A stretch of DNA of 64,000 nt from Acestrorhynchus altus (GCA_034509495.1 CM067509.1:9561406-9625405), one strand, 5' to 3'. Shown: positions 21,770 through 33,547, numbered from the stretch's first letter. Notes: a model not told the origin generated them from the letters alone. Made by a program: numbers and translations.

Positions 21770-24687
21770 GCCAAAATGTATGTACACCCCCTTGCTACTG
21801 TAGGAAGGGTTTAATAAGATCAACTACAACCCAACAAATTACTTCACAGATTTATCAACCCTAGATTACTATCCAACAGATCCAGTGGAGCTAGACAGAT
21901 TAAGCAACTGCTTACAGAATAACCTTAGATCAACTCTGGTCAGTAACCTTATCCCCACTTAAATATAAAAAATGAAGACAGAAGAAAATCATCCCGTGGT
22001 ACAGAATGGAAATAGAATGGAAATCAACCAAGCTGGAAGCATTACACTCAGCTTGGGTATAGATACAGCCTTATTGGTTATAGAAGGGCTCTCACTAGAG
22101 CTTGAAAAAACCCTAAAAACAACTCTTCGGTGCAATCTCGAAACTTACAAAAATTCAGGCAGGTATACCACTTCAAATTCCATCAAATTTCACTAGCAAC
22201 ACCTATATGGATTTTTTCAATCATAAAATAGAAAATATTAGATAGAAAATTAAACCCATAATTTTAAGCCCGAACAGTTTGTCATCTGGTGTGGCTGATA
22301 TAGAACAAAATATATAGAAGAAAAGTTAGAAAACTTACACACACTTCCACAGTCAGAATTAAAGAAAATTATTTACGCCTCAAACTCTGCCACCTGCTCT
22401 CTAGATTCAATCCCATCAAACCTACTTAAAGAAGTGCTGCCAGCTATAATCAAACCTCTCTTAGCAATAGTAAACTCATCTCGTAATTTAGGTCACATAC
22501 CTAAAGCTTTTAAAGTAGCAGTTATTAAACCACTGATCAAGAAAGCAAATCTGGATCAGAGTGTTCAGTCTAATTACAGACCTATTTCTAATTTACCATT
22601 TATATCTAAGATTTTAGAAAAAGCTGTGGCCCAACAACTGTGCAGATGGAATATATGAAAAAGTCCAGTCTGGATTCAGGCCTCATTACAGCCCTAGTTA
22701 GGATTACAAATGATTTTCTTCTTGCATCTGATCAAGGCTGTGTGTCCCTGCTTGTACTGCTAGATTTAATTGCAGCATTTGATACAATAGATCACACTAT
22801 TCTCCTAGAAAGATTAGAAAGCGTGGTCAGAATCACAGTGACAGGCCTTTCATGGTTCGGATTTTACTTAACCAATCAGTCTCAGTTTGTAAAGGTGTTA
22901 ATAATCATTCAGATGAATAATCTACCAATCTTACTGAAATGAGATATGGAATCCCACAAGGCTCTATTTTAGGATCTCTACTCTACACACTTTACATGCT
23001 ACCCCTTGGCACAGTAATAAACAGACATGGCATTAGCTTTCACTGCTACGCAGTTGATATTCAAATGTATATGTCAGCCAAATCTGATGATAAAACTAGA
23101 TTAAATTAAATGGAGGACTATATAAAAGATGTAAAATCTTTTCTTCCTCCTAAATAGTAACAAAACAGAGGTCCTCCTTTTGGGTCCTACAACTGCAAGA
23201 AAAAAATAATCAGACTCAATGTAAAATCTGGCTGATTTCTCAGTTGTGCCTAGCTCAGTAGCAAAAAATATTGGCATCATAATTGATTCAGATTTATTGT
23301 TTGACCAACACATAGGTAATATTACAAGGACAGCTTTTCTTCATATTTGTAATATTTCCAAGTTAAGAAAAGCCCTATCCTTGCACAATGCTGACAAACT
23401 AGTGTATGCTTTTATCAGCTCAAGGCTATATTATTGCAATGCACTATTGTCAGGTTGTTCAAGCAGGAACCTGAATAGACTTCAGTTAGTTCAAAATGCT
23501 GCTGCCAGGGTCTTAACTACAACTAGAAAATATGACCATTTTAGTACAATCTTATTAGCACTGCACTGGCTCCTAGCCCAAATTGATTATAAAATTCTTT
23601 TACTTTCATTTAAAGCCCTAAACGGGCTCACTCCTGAATCCTTGCAAGATCTAATCTAACTTTATGAGCCATCACAAGCACTCAGATCACAGGATGCTGG
23701 CTTTTTTCTAGTTCCCAGAATTCAGAAGGCCTCAGCAGGGGAAAAGCCTTTTCTTAGCTCTGGAATAACCTTCCAGACTCACTGTCTCAGTCTTCAAGTC
23801 TAGGCTGAAAACTTACTTGTTCAGTGTAGCATTTGGTCATTAATGTCTTAGATTAGTTACAGGCTGCAGATCCAGGGGTTCATGGACATAGAGATTTACG
23901 GTAAAACTGGGATGTTGGATGTTGCCCCCTGACTCCTTGCGATCACTCAGGTTTGTGATGGTGGAGTGGTTGGATGCCAATGTTTCAGGATGCTCCTATG
24001 TTTATTTTACCATTTTACAGTCAGATCTGCCGGAGTCACTTGCCACACTCTGGTAATGTTTACATTCTCTAATCTGTATAAATCTACACATCTAACTAAT
24101 TACATCTCTGTACCTTTTCTGAATTAATGATGATCTTGATGAAACGCTAACCTTGAGCTCCTCTGCCCCATCTGAGAAGGATCCCAAGCTCCCTTCCACA
24201 ACTTCACATTGGCTTCCCACCTTCCAACGACTGGACCTGGATTAGTTTCCCTCCCTGCCCTGCACCAGTTGCCCACCTGCCTTCAGTAACTGTGTAGAAA
24301 TTTACATAGACCCAAATTAGTTTCTACTGTTACTATTATGTTCACCAGCAAACTAACATTACATCAGTACAGTAGAACGAGTATTACAACGTATTAAAAT
24401 GTGTGGGGGTTCAGTGTCCCCTAAATAACTATGTATGAGTAGTTTGACCAGAGGAGGATGGATCCCCACTCGTGAGCCTGGTTCCTTCCAAGGTTTCTTC
24501 CTTCAGCTATGAGGGAGTTTTCCTTGCCACTGTTGCCCGTTGGCTTGGTCACTAGGGGGTCTATTTCTTATCCTTTGTTCCTGTGTTGTTAACCTTTTTT
24601 TATTTTCTGATTACTGTAAAGATGCTCTGTGAAGTTATGAAGAGCACTTTACAAATAAATTTTGATTTGATTTGATTTGATTGATGA
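21770..24687 (+). mobile_element. L2-type LINE, reverse transcriptase region to 3' end, degenerate
   Basis: Plus-strand remnants of the L2-clade reverse transcriptase appear in order: SNYRPISNLPFISKILEKAV (about 22560-22625), ASDQGCVSLLVLLDL and AAFDTIDH (about 22725-22800), then GIPQGSILGSLLYTLYMLPL (about 22950-23010) and FHCYAVDIQMY, where the catalytic YADD of the family is altered to YAVD. The C-terminal stretch 23246-23659 ends near ALNGLTPESLQDL. Several stops and frameshifts are present. The 3' UTR ends in gctctgtgaag...aataaattttgatttg plus a (TTGAT)n tail at 24660-24687. It is dead. Confidence 0.88.
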
Positions 24688-24715
24688 AACCCAAAGTAAA
24701 ATAAACTAACCAAGT

Positions 24716-24975
24716 AGTTCATTAGGAACACTAGACTAATAATACTGGACAGAGCCTCCCTTTGCTCTCACAACTGAATGGATTTAACAAGATTTTTAAA
24801 CATTCATTTGAGATTCTGGTCCATGTTGATGTCATCCCACAGTTCCTGCAATTTTTCAGAAACACTGGAAGCAATCTTGAGAAGATGTGTACATCATGGT
24901 CATGAAGGGAAGCAAACAACCCACAGACATACATATTGCAGGAGATTAATTAGAAGGTCATACTGGTTTAAACAT
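24716..24975. mobile_element. Tc1-like transposon remnant
   Basis: It is collinear with the remnant at 15555-15690 (actagactaataatactgg, aacaagatttttaaacattc, gagattctggtccatgttga) and longer. No coding frame survives. Confidence 0.5.
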
Positions 24976-25149
24976 ATCCTAAAAATTCTCAGAATGTCAA
25001 AATTACAGTTACCATGAAGAGGTAAGCAAGTTGAAGATGAAATGATCTCCAAAAGGCATTAAGATGATACATTCCCTTTGTATTTTAAGCAAAAACATTT
25101 TTTAAATTTTATTATTTACATTTTCAAAATAACACAAAAGTAAAAACAA

Positions 25150-25400
25150 AAAGGAAAAAAATGCATGATTATTACCTACAGTAGTAGCACCTCCTTTGGC
25201 AAGTATTGCAACATGTAAATGCATTTTGTAGCCAGCCAAGAGTCTTTCAGTTCTGTGAGATTCCTTGGCAGTTGTACATGAGCTTCTCTTTTGAGTTCTA
25301 TCCATAGAATTTCAATTATGTTCAGATCAGGGGACTGTGAAAGCCATGGTAAAACCTTCTGCTGCACCTTTTGAGTTCGTCTATTGTGGATTTTGGGATA
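25150..25400 (-). mobile_element. Tc1-like transposase C-terminal remnant, copy 1
   Basis: Minus-strand translation gives LPWLSQSPDLNIIEILWIEL, the Tc1 DDE-domain end (normally WPSQSPDLNPIE.LW), then KREAHVQLPRNLTELKDSW. It is a paralogue of 28520-28790 through the block duplication. Confidence 0.85.
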
Positions 25401-25672
25401 AAATCTTCACTTCCATTACAAATTAAGGCTTTTTCTTGCAAGGACTCAACATATAAAGTTTGATAAATGAAATGATGTAATAACTTAATACATCATAAAA
25501 TATTTACATTTATAGCTGACGCTCTTATCCAGAATGACTTTTTTCAACTTTGGATTGGCTCAGTGCACTTCAGCAGAGCTGGACATGTGCTGTTTATTAA
25601 GAATCCACCAGTATCCCTGTTTATGGATGATGCATTATTGACTTGTGCAGTATTAGAAACCGTTTGATATAA

Positions 25673-25711
25673 TTAGATTAGATTAGATTAGATTAGATTA
25701 GATTAGATTAG
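25673..25711. repeat. (GATTA)n microsatellite
   Basis: Near-perfect pentanucleotide repeats. They are absent from duplicate copy 2, so they expanded after the duplication. Confidence 0.9.
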
Positions 25712-26482
25712 AATTATAATGTTATTTTTGGTGTGAATACATTAAAAACAAAATACAAAACAAATCTATATCTCTCATAACAGTCTTAATCCTTCATTCC
25801 AAAATAAACCGAATCACCAACCCAAAGTAAACTCTGTGTTTACTTTGCAAAATTCTATGTACTCGTAAGCACTTTCAACTACATCAATACCAATTAAAGA
25901 ATGGGAAAGGATCTACATATTTGCACAGCAACACCACTCCAGACTCAAATCTGTAACAACATCTTCACAATGAGCAAGAACACAAACATTCATTTAATTT
26001 AATATAAAATAATTCACAGGATACACATCACACACCTAACAGATGAGACCTCAGTTTGTGATCTGCACTCTGCTAACCTACAGTGGCCTTATCAAAATTA
26101 CGTTATGATCACAGCTAGGGAAAGTGGTGAATATATAACATTCAGCCTGAACTGGAGAGTATGCTGGGGAGCAGCTGGTGTGAGGGAGAGTGTGGGAGTG
26201 GTGCCTCTGTGGTTTCCTCATTCTTCAGTATGGCATAGCAATACAATATAGTGTTTTGTTTCTCACTATATGTGTGTCCTTTAATTTTTGTCCTGCTTTT
26301 TGTCCTCTCTCATGTGCTACTTGTATGTTGTTACTTCTTCATTTTAAATAAAAATCACAGTATTTTTGCTACTGTGATTATATTCACAGTAAACCTGGGG
26401 TGGAATGAACTACAGCAATGTACTCATTAATTGGTGTCAGTCAGTCTCAGTTTCAGACATTTCAGTGCTCTCTTTTAATGTA

Positions 26483-27990
26483 CTAATCACTGTCTCTGTA
26501 GCCTCTAACCATAATGACCTTGACCATATAATAAGTACCCTAAATTCAGTACTTTGGCTTGCACCTATCAGAACCAAACAAATTAAAGAGAAAAAAATAG
26601 CTCCATGGATGACCAAACCCGCACTCTGAAACTGACCGCACGTGGTTATGAATGCAGATGGTGGCAAACTAAATTAGAAATTTTCAGAGATGCTTGGAAA
26701 CATAGTCTTACAAATTACAAAGAGGCCATAGTTAAAGCAAAAGCATCATATATTGCATACTTAATAGATGAAAATAAAGACAACTGTAGATACCTGTTTA
26801 ATACTGTGTCACAATTAACCAGCAGCCACAATACAGGCTCAACTATTCCACTCAATATCTCTAGCAACGATTTCATGACAAAATGAAAAAAAATCAACTA
26901 AAAATTCAAGACCATGCCCCAACACCACCTCTTATATATCTGAAAACTGCACTTGCTCTGAATCAGAGCATTTCAACCCTGATAGTGAAAAGGACCTGCT
27001 TAGTTTAATTAGCTCTTCCAAGTCATACTCATGCGCACTAGATCCAGTACCTACACATTTACTTAAACAGGTTGTACCAACTGCTATTAAACCATTACTC
27101 AATATTGTAAACTCATACATTAGCCTAGGATACATGTCCAAATCACTTAACTCCACAATTATTAATCTCATTTTGAAAAAGCCGAGTCTCAACCCACACG
27201 AGTTTGCCAACTATAGATAGATATCAAAGCTTCCCTTCTTAGCAAATATCTTAGAAAAAGGAGTGTCTGCTTACTTGCTACTGCTGGGTAAAGTCATCCA
27301 AAAACATGATTTTTACTTTCACTGCTATGCTGAGGACACCCAGCTCTACCTATCAGCCAAACCAAGTGTGGATCATTGCCTCAGTATTTGACACTCACAT
27401 TAGTAATGTAGTAAAAACTGGATTCTTTCACCTATGCAATATTACCAAATTGTGTAAGGTACTGTTCTCTCATCCCTCCATTGGCTTCCTATTAAATTCT
27501 GAAATTACTATAAAATAGTGCTCCTAACCTATAAGTCGTTAAATGGCTTAGCCCTTCAATATCTAAAAGAACTTCTGAAACCATACAATCCATCTCATAC
27601 AAAGCATTCACAAGATGCGGGCAAGGGGACAGTCCAGTCCCTAGAATTAAAAAGAACAATGTAGGGGGACAAGCTTTCTCTTATAAAGCCCTGGAATGGT
27701 TTCAGAAACACTCTCTATCTTCAAATCACAATTAAAAACCTTTCTCTTCATGCAGGCTTTTTATTAACACCTCTAAGGGGTCACTAAATTTTCTCCCTCT
27801 CTACCCTCATGTCCTGAGCTGCCCCTGCTGATACTGGTCCACACCCTCCCATGAAGCTTTATCTGAATGATTCCACCCAGATGTCTAGACATTCCACATC
27901 TGAGACCCTACTGTTGAATAGAATACTTAACCTGCATGGACTTCCATGCTAACACTAAGCTTACATCCAACTCACATTTCCATTCCCACT
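26483..27990 (+). mobile_element. L2-type LINE fragment, highly degenerate
   Basis: Plus-strand remnants: LDHIISTLNSVLWLAPIRTKQ and APWMT (end of the endonuclease part), CRWWQTKLEIFRDAWK (about 26655-26705), ALDPVPTHLLKQV (about 27030-27070), SKLPFLANILEK (about 27225-27260), FHCYAEDTQLYLSAKP (about 27320-27365). There are large deletions and stops. It interrupts duplicate block copy 1, whose intact counterpart continues at 30949. Confidence 0.82.
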
Positions 27991-28002
27991 TACCCACTTG
28001 TT

Positions 28003-29835
28003 TTGAGGCTTTATTTATTATTTATTTGAGGCTCTTCAGCAACTGGTAGGATCAGGGTGAATCACCTTCATGAACCAAGCTTTATATGTGTCCTTAAAGA
28101 ACCAGTCATCACAGAACTCCTGTAAAAGCAGTGAGAAAAGTACTTTTGTTGGATGGAAAACCTGCTACTGTGGCCCTCCAGCACAGGAACTCTTCTACAG
28201 TTTGGCCCCACAGACCTCCATGAAATTTGCAATAGTTGAAGGAATATTGCAAAATTTCAAGCTAATTTTCCCATGGATTTTCCATACAGGTAGGTGTAAT
28301 TTCCTTGGAAGTCTGCAGGTTACACAAGGGTCACTTACAGTGGAATGCAAAATGTCAAAATTACAGTTATCATGAACAGTTAAGGAAGTTGAAGATGAAA
28401 TAATCGCAAAAGGCATACAGATGATACATTCTCTTTATATTTTAAGCATAAAGATTTTTATGCTTTATACTTTTTATCTTTTACATTTTCAAAATAACTC
28501 AAGAGTAAAAACAAAGGAAAAAGCCTGCATGATTAGTACATATAGTAGTTACACTTCCTTTGGAAGGTATTGCAACATGTACAAGGCTACATTTGTGGTC
28601 AGCCAAGAGTCTTTCAGTTCTGTGAGACTCCTTGACAGTTGTAAATGCACTTCTCTTTTGAGGTCTATCCATAGAATTTCAATTATGTTCATATCACGGG
28701 ACTGTGAGGGCCATGGTAAAACCTTCTGCTGCACCTTTTCAGTTAGTCTAATGTGGATTTTGACTTGGGATAAAATCTTCACTTCCATTACAAGCTTTTT
28801 CTTTCTCCTGTAATGTTGACATATGGTATTTATTCATGGTGGAGAGGTATATGCGCTATGTGCTCTGAGGTGAAATAGTAAGTAAATTATTTTAAATTAG
28901 TAAGTAATTTAAATTGTGGATTGTGGCTGATACCACTGCCTCCTTTTGCACTAGTTCCAAACCAGGAGCATCAGGTTATGGAGTATTACCAAGCCCATCC
29001 TTTCCATGCATATGTCCAGCATTCAGTACATTTCCGAGAAGTGTTTTTGACCCCCTTGAACACAGGAGTCTGCAAAAATACATCCAAACATACTACTGTC
29101 AACCAGAGACCATAAACCAAGCCTGAAATTCTAACTTTAATCCAAATCCTGTGAATAAGTTGATCAGAATTGTTACACTAATTGGATTTCTCTGTTCTGT
29201 ATAGGTGACAATCATATGCAAGGTCTCAACATATAAAGTTTGAGAAATCTCTTTTATAGTGTGTGTATATATATATAAGTTTATCTTGCTTTTGTTGGAC
29301 TAACTGTCTCTAAAGGTGGGACTTTGTACTAGATTTTGGAGTGCTGCTGTGAGAATCTGATTGTTTTCCGCAACAAGTTTTAGTGAGATCAGTATATTGG
29401 ATGATCACCATCCCACCTCATCCCAAGAGTACTGCATTGAGCATCATCACTCCAAAGAACACAGTTCCTCTGATCTGTTGCTCAATAATGGGGTCTTTAT
29501 ACCCCTAAAGCCCTAAATCCAATATGTTTATGTTTCTCCTGAAAAGTCCTATTTTGTTGGCAAGACTTGATAAGCTGTGTACATTTTCACATCTTTTTCA
29601 GCAATGGGTACTTAAAAACTTAAAAGTAAAACTTAAAGTAGCCAAAAGCATTTATTAGAAGGCGTGTCCACAAAAAATTGGATACATATAATGTCTGTCA
29701 AAGGTAAATGTGTCATGGTTTGTGCGTAGAAATGTCATTTATTAACACAATGTTTGACAGTCTTTTAAAATCTAGAGTTCACACAATGGTGAAACAAAAC
29801 ATGGTTTGGTAGCAGATACCATGGATAATATATCC
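28003..29835 (-). pseudogene. Scrambled third copy of the nucleoside hydrolase gene
   Basis: Pieces: an intron 1 fragment (28020-28056, cf. 18975-19005: gctcttcagcaactggtag), an exon 5 start (28060-28123, cf. 16560-16620: cagtcatcacagaactcctgtaaaa), intron 4-like sequence to about 28230, a Tc1 insertion (28330-28800), exon 2 (28915-29073, cf. 18590-18740; gaccccc/gaacacagg kept), and intron 1 (29074-29830, cf. 13175-13540 and 18745-19120). Exons 1, 3 and 4 are missing and exon 2 has lost its frame. Because intron sequence is retained, this is a duplicated, not a processed, pseudogene. The intron 1 fragment sits on the wrong side of exon 5, so the copy is also rearranged. Confidence 0.82.
28520..28790 (-). 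mobile_element. Tc1-like transposase C-terminal remnant, copy 2
   Basis: The minus strand encodes LPWPSQSRDMNIIEILWIDL, then KREVHLQLSRSLTELKDSW, the decayed end of a Tc1 DDE transposase. It lies inside the nucleoside hydrolase pseudogene between the exon 5 and exon 2 pieces. Confidence 0.85.
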
Positions 29836-30420
29836 AGTTACAATTTGCACCCACAAACCTCAATTGAATTTGCACATGTACTATGAATGAAATGATGCAA
29901 TAACTCAATACATCATAAAATATTTACATTTATGGCATTTAGCTGATGCTCTAATCCAGAGTGACTTTTTCTCAGCTGTGGAAACATTTTTGCCCCAAGT
30001 AAGAAGGCAATAGCTAATGGTGGCTCATTGGTTACCATTCTAGACCATAATGCACTTCAGCAGAGCTGGACTCTCTACACATTGTTTCTTAGGAATCCAC
30101 CAGTATCCTTGTTTATGGAGGATCCAGCAAGGTGCATTATTGACTGGTGCAGTATTAGAAACAGTTTTATATAAATAAAAATATTTTGATGTGAATACAT
30201 TAAAAACAACATACAAAACAAAAAAAAATATCTATATTTCTCATAACAGTCTTAATCCTGAGAAGCGGTGTGGGGTGCTGCGGTATCCTTTGGGGGCCTC
30301 CACCTCTACCCCTGCCCTGTCATTTTTTGCTGCATCCTACTGACTCCCCCACTAAGCCACAGGTCTGCTACCTCCTCAGAGAGATTATAACCAGCATCTT
30401 TGAAGTGTTGGTACAGATTG

Positions 30421-30540
30421 GACTCATTCAGAGAGAAAGCCCACTCAAGCACCCCATTGGAATACAACCTCTCTGGGTTTGTACCCAGAGAGGGTGTATT
30501 CCAATGGGGTGCTTGAGTGGGCTTTCTCTCTGAATGAGTC
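30421..30540. repeat. 120-bp palindrome (58-bp arms, 4-base loop)
   Basis: Left arm 30421-30478 and right arm 30483-30540 are reverse complements with a single mismatch, around the loop ttgt. The arms begin gactcattcagagagaaag and end ctttctctctgaatgagtc. Such long, nearly perfect arms are unstable and point to a recent fold-back or template-switch event, or to an assembly artefact. Confidence 0.95.
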
Positions 30541-30619
30541 ACCACTTTCCCTAGCTGTGATCATAATGTAATTTTGATAAGGCCACTGTAGGTTAGCAGA
30601 GTGCAGATCACAAACTGAG
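30541..30619. repeat. 79-bp micro-inversion relative to the duplicate block
   Basis: 30541-30619 is the reverse complement of 26050-26128 (starting accactttccctagctgtg). Sequence from 30620 (gtggtgaatat) is again collinear with 26124 onward. The inversion directly abuts the palindrome. Confidence 0.9.
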
Positions 30620-30950
30620 GTGGTGAATATATGACATTCAGCCTGAGCTGGAGAATATGCTGGGGAGGAATTGGTGTGAGGGAGAGCGTGGGAGTGGTGC
30701 GTCTGTGGTTTCCTCATTCTTCAGTATGGCATAGCAATACCATATAGTGCTTTGTTGTTTTTTTTTCATCTCTGTATGTGTGTTCTGCTTTTTGTCCTGT
30801 CTCATGTTGTTACTTCTTCATATTTAAATAAAAATCACAGTATTTTTGCTACTGTGATTATATTCACAGTAAACATAGGGTGGAATGAACTACTTAATAT
30901 CAGACACTCTCAGTTTCAGACATTTCAGTGGTCTCTTTATAATGTACTAA

Positions 30951-32020
30951 ATAACCAGCTTAATGTTTATATTGAAAGTAACTGTCACTTTATATTGAAA
31001 GTAAGTCACTTAGCAACTGTTTGCACTGTTATGTTTTGAATGTTTGATCTTAATTTTTATGCTGACAAACTCAAAACAAGTCACTCCTGCTTTTGCTCTG
31101 CAGTCTGATTACTATTTCCACCTGATCATCATGAACAAATGGAGCACATTCAGAGGACACCACTGGATGTCTGGAGCCAAGTTTGATTCAGTCAGTTTTG
31201 GCTTTGGTTTAAATGTATAATTGATTAATGTAGAAGGAAAGCAATTCTCAGTCTAGTCATCTATTTTTTGTTTATTTTTACAAAGTATTACAACAAATGA
31301 GCTGATTAGTTGAATCAGGCAGATAATCAACTTCAAATGAATTTGTCATCCATCTAATTTTATAATTTGACAGTATTGTTGGTGATGTTCACTGTAGTAC
31401 AGCCTTTCTAACAGTTTAAGTGTCTCATCCCCAGATTTGCATTCTGGTCCCCCAAAACTGGTAGTCATCATACCACAGCTGTTTTAATAAATGGACTTGA
31501 CCTCAGCTACTGCAGTCTCACTGCCAGAATATCAATGTCTGTGTTAAACATATAGCATTATGTTGTGTTATTTATTGTTTTGTATGTTCGTATGTTTTCC
31601 TGAAACATAGTCCATGTAAGTATAGTTAGTTATTTTATCTGTACAATCATAGAGCATCATTTTCAAAAATCCTCAGAAATACTCTGAAATCACAGATGCT
31701 TCAGTATGAATACGTATCATTACACCCTTTCTGTCCACCATTAGCTAATATCCACGACACTTAGTTAGACAATTATTTGCAGCTGAAGGCAGTTATTTTG
31801 TTTTCATAATTTTATGTATGTGCAATAAACTATACCTCATCCATCTCACATTTGACTTGTATTAATAAGCTTAAAGTCCATTTTTATGAATTATTGTTAT
31901 TATATTGTTATTTTAATTTTCACAAAAATATTTTTCTGGTACTTTGTAATATAGACTTTTCAGTTGCTTACACCTTGAGGTACCTTAATAGTAATTTTAT
32001 GTTTGTAGGGTGCACATACA
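30951..32020. other. gene-free interval
   Basis: No recognised gene or element. An acceptor-like ctttgctctgcag followed by a short open frame (31103-31175) was seen but has no matching donor or homology. Confidence 0.45.
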
Positions 32021-32028
32021 ATAATAAT

Positions 32029-32121
<93 letters not shown>
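32021..32121. repeat. (AAC)n(AAT)n compound trinucleotide repeat
   Basis: AAC units pass into AAT units for about 100 bases; the frame reading as poly-Asn here is not a gene. Confidence 0.95.
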
Positions 32122-32254
32122 CATGATTATCATCGTATTGCTCTGAAATTTTGTCAATTGTAAAAGATGAAAAATATTAGCAGCACAGTGTATGACAAGG
32201 AGCAGATTTCATTAACATACTTAATTAACATGTTATCTGGCACAATCATTTCAG

Positions 32255-32529
32255 GCTTTTACAGGCAACCATACATCTGGGACATACACCCTTGTGCTCC
32301 ACAGCCTTCCTTCAGCTCAGCAGTCCAGAAATATTACTGCTTGAACCATCCTGAGTTTGCTGTTGATTTGCAGGTACCTGTAAAATGAAAGATAAGGGTA
32401 TTAAGTTGGCTGTATAGATATGTATAAATGCAATTGCTGTTTATTATGTGCACATGTGTATCAGCATTTGTCAGTGTATTTGTTTGTTTGTTGCAGTTCT
32501 CTGTCAACTTTTTTAATGAAATTAGTCTA
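32255..32529 (+). other. Candidate pair of unrecognised exons
   Basis: An open block 32255-32373 is bounded by acceptor tcatttcag and donor CAG/gtacct. A second starts at 32497 after the strong acceptor tttgtttgttgcag. The two join in phase 0 and stay open for more than 50 further codons. The predicted join is ...HPEFAVDLQ/FSVNFFNEISLQ.... I do not recognise a family and find no start or end. This could be an unknown gene fragment or chance. Confidence 0.2.
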
Positions 32530-32619
32530 CAGTTCCTAGGGGGGCAGGACCTCCTGCTTAAACTGTGGACTGAAAACATCATCTCCAGAAGTTCTTACAG
32601 AGCCTCTCACTCTCATCTT

Positions 32620-32885
32620 CAACTATGCACACAGCTGAGTGTAGGATGTCACAAGCATCATCAGCGTTAGCAGATGGGGGAACATATGGAGCTATCGCGA
32701 TAACGTGATGTTTCCCTCAGGAGGTAATATGGTCTCTTGCTAACAGCTAACAATTCAACATTCTTACAGCAGAATTGTTCTTTAACAGTGATGTGTCCAG
32801 AATTACACCATCTATCATTTACAAGTACTGCCAGTCTGCCTCCTATGTCATCAACAGAATAGTGTGATAACATGGTGAAGCGTAT
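32620..32885 (-). mobile_element. CR1/Rex1-like LINE endonuclease fragment
   Basis: Minus-strand translation shows GGRLAVLVNDRWCNSGHITV, then KEQFCCKNVELLAVSKRPYY, the apurinic-endonuclease part of a fish non-LTR element (family form GGLAVFVNNRWCNPGHITVKE). It is an isolated fragment. Confidence 0.8.
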
Positions 32886-33167
32886 AGACTACCTGTGAGC
32901 ATTTGTGCTGTTACAGACATTAGTTTTTCTCCAAAAACCATATATGGATCAAACCTATATCAACTTTTGGTGATAAGAAAACATAGAAGACTATGCAATG
33001 TGAGAGGAACAGTATGTCTCTGCATAACTAGACATGCCCATAACGGTTCATGGTGAAAAATGTTTGGTTCCCACTTTTCAGGTTCTGGTACCTATTTTTG
33101 TTGGTGGAAACTCACAGAACAATTTAAATTTATGAATGAAGCCAATTCCATGTTGGTGGAAATCATT

Positions 33168-33168
33168 G

Positions 33169-33220
<52 letters not shown>
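33168..33220. repeat. (CG)(CA)n microsatellite
   Basis: gcgcgc passes into a pure CA run. Confidence 0.95.
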
Positions 33221-33221
<1 letters not shown>

Positions 33222-33259
33222 GAGTGATTTATGTTGTCTGCTGTCTGCATAAGTGTACA

Positions 33260-33272
33260 GCGCCCTCTACTG
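33260..33272 (-). promoter_or_regulatory. CTCF-like motif
   Basis: The minus strand reads CAGTAGAGGGCGC, matching the CTCF core (CASYAGRKGGCRS). No gene is adjacent; occupancy is inferred. Confidence 0.35.
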
Positions 33273-33509
33273 TCACAGAATGGGACAGTGTCAGATTATT
33301 TGATTTTAGTGCAGTACCTGTGGAGTCAAAAAAGTGTCAAATTTTGAGCTTGTAAAACAATACAGTCTCAGAAAAAAATAGTGCAAATTAGTAGCTGCGT
33401 TTGAGTAACTGCATACATGTAAAATCCAAATCCACAAATGAACTGGAATGCACAAATTTGAAATAAGTAAATAAATAAAAATAAATAAGAAATAATGTTC
33501 ACATTTGTG

Positions 33510-33510
<1 letters not shown>

Positions 33511-33542
<32 letters not shown>

Positions 33543-33547
33543 TGTGA

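Larger units (their letters stand above)
24983..26482. repeat. Local duplicate block, copy 1 (internally deleted)
   Basis: This block is collinear in segments with 28340-30950: the part with tcaaaattacagttaccatg, the Tc1 remnant, a short piece ctcaacatataaagtttga, the part with catcataaaatatttaca, and the part around gtggtgaatatataac. Relative to copy 2 it lacks what corresponds to about 28800-29215 and 29243-29880. Its right end is cut by an L2 LINE at about 26483. Confidence 0.75.
28340..30950. repeat. Local duplicate block, copy 2 (longer form)
   Basis: It is the counterpart of 24983-26482 and contains the Tc1 remnant, nucleoside hydrolase exon 2/intron 1 pseudogene, a MITE-like core (catttagctgatgctctaat at about 29937) and the segment 30240-30950. 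A block from 30259 to 30619 is altered: new sequence, a palindrome and an inverted 79-bp piece replace what is 25798-26128 in copy 1. Confidence 0.75.

Noticed and set aside
28549..28788. 79-codon minus-strand frame taken as a host gene
   Set aside because: Clear C-terminal part of a Tc1 transposase with a paralogous dead copy at 25176-25367.
30306..30545. 79-codon minus-strand frame through the palindrome
   Set aside because: Half of it is forced by the palindrome arm; the rest resembles no family and has no splice support.
31095..31180. Exon-like SDYYFHLIIMNKW frame after an acceptor at about 31100
   Set aside because: No matching donor, no phase partner and no family resemblance.
31852..32163. 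Poly-Asn open frame
   Set aside because: Translation of the AAC/AAT trinucleotide repeat.
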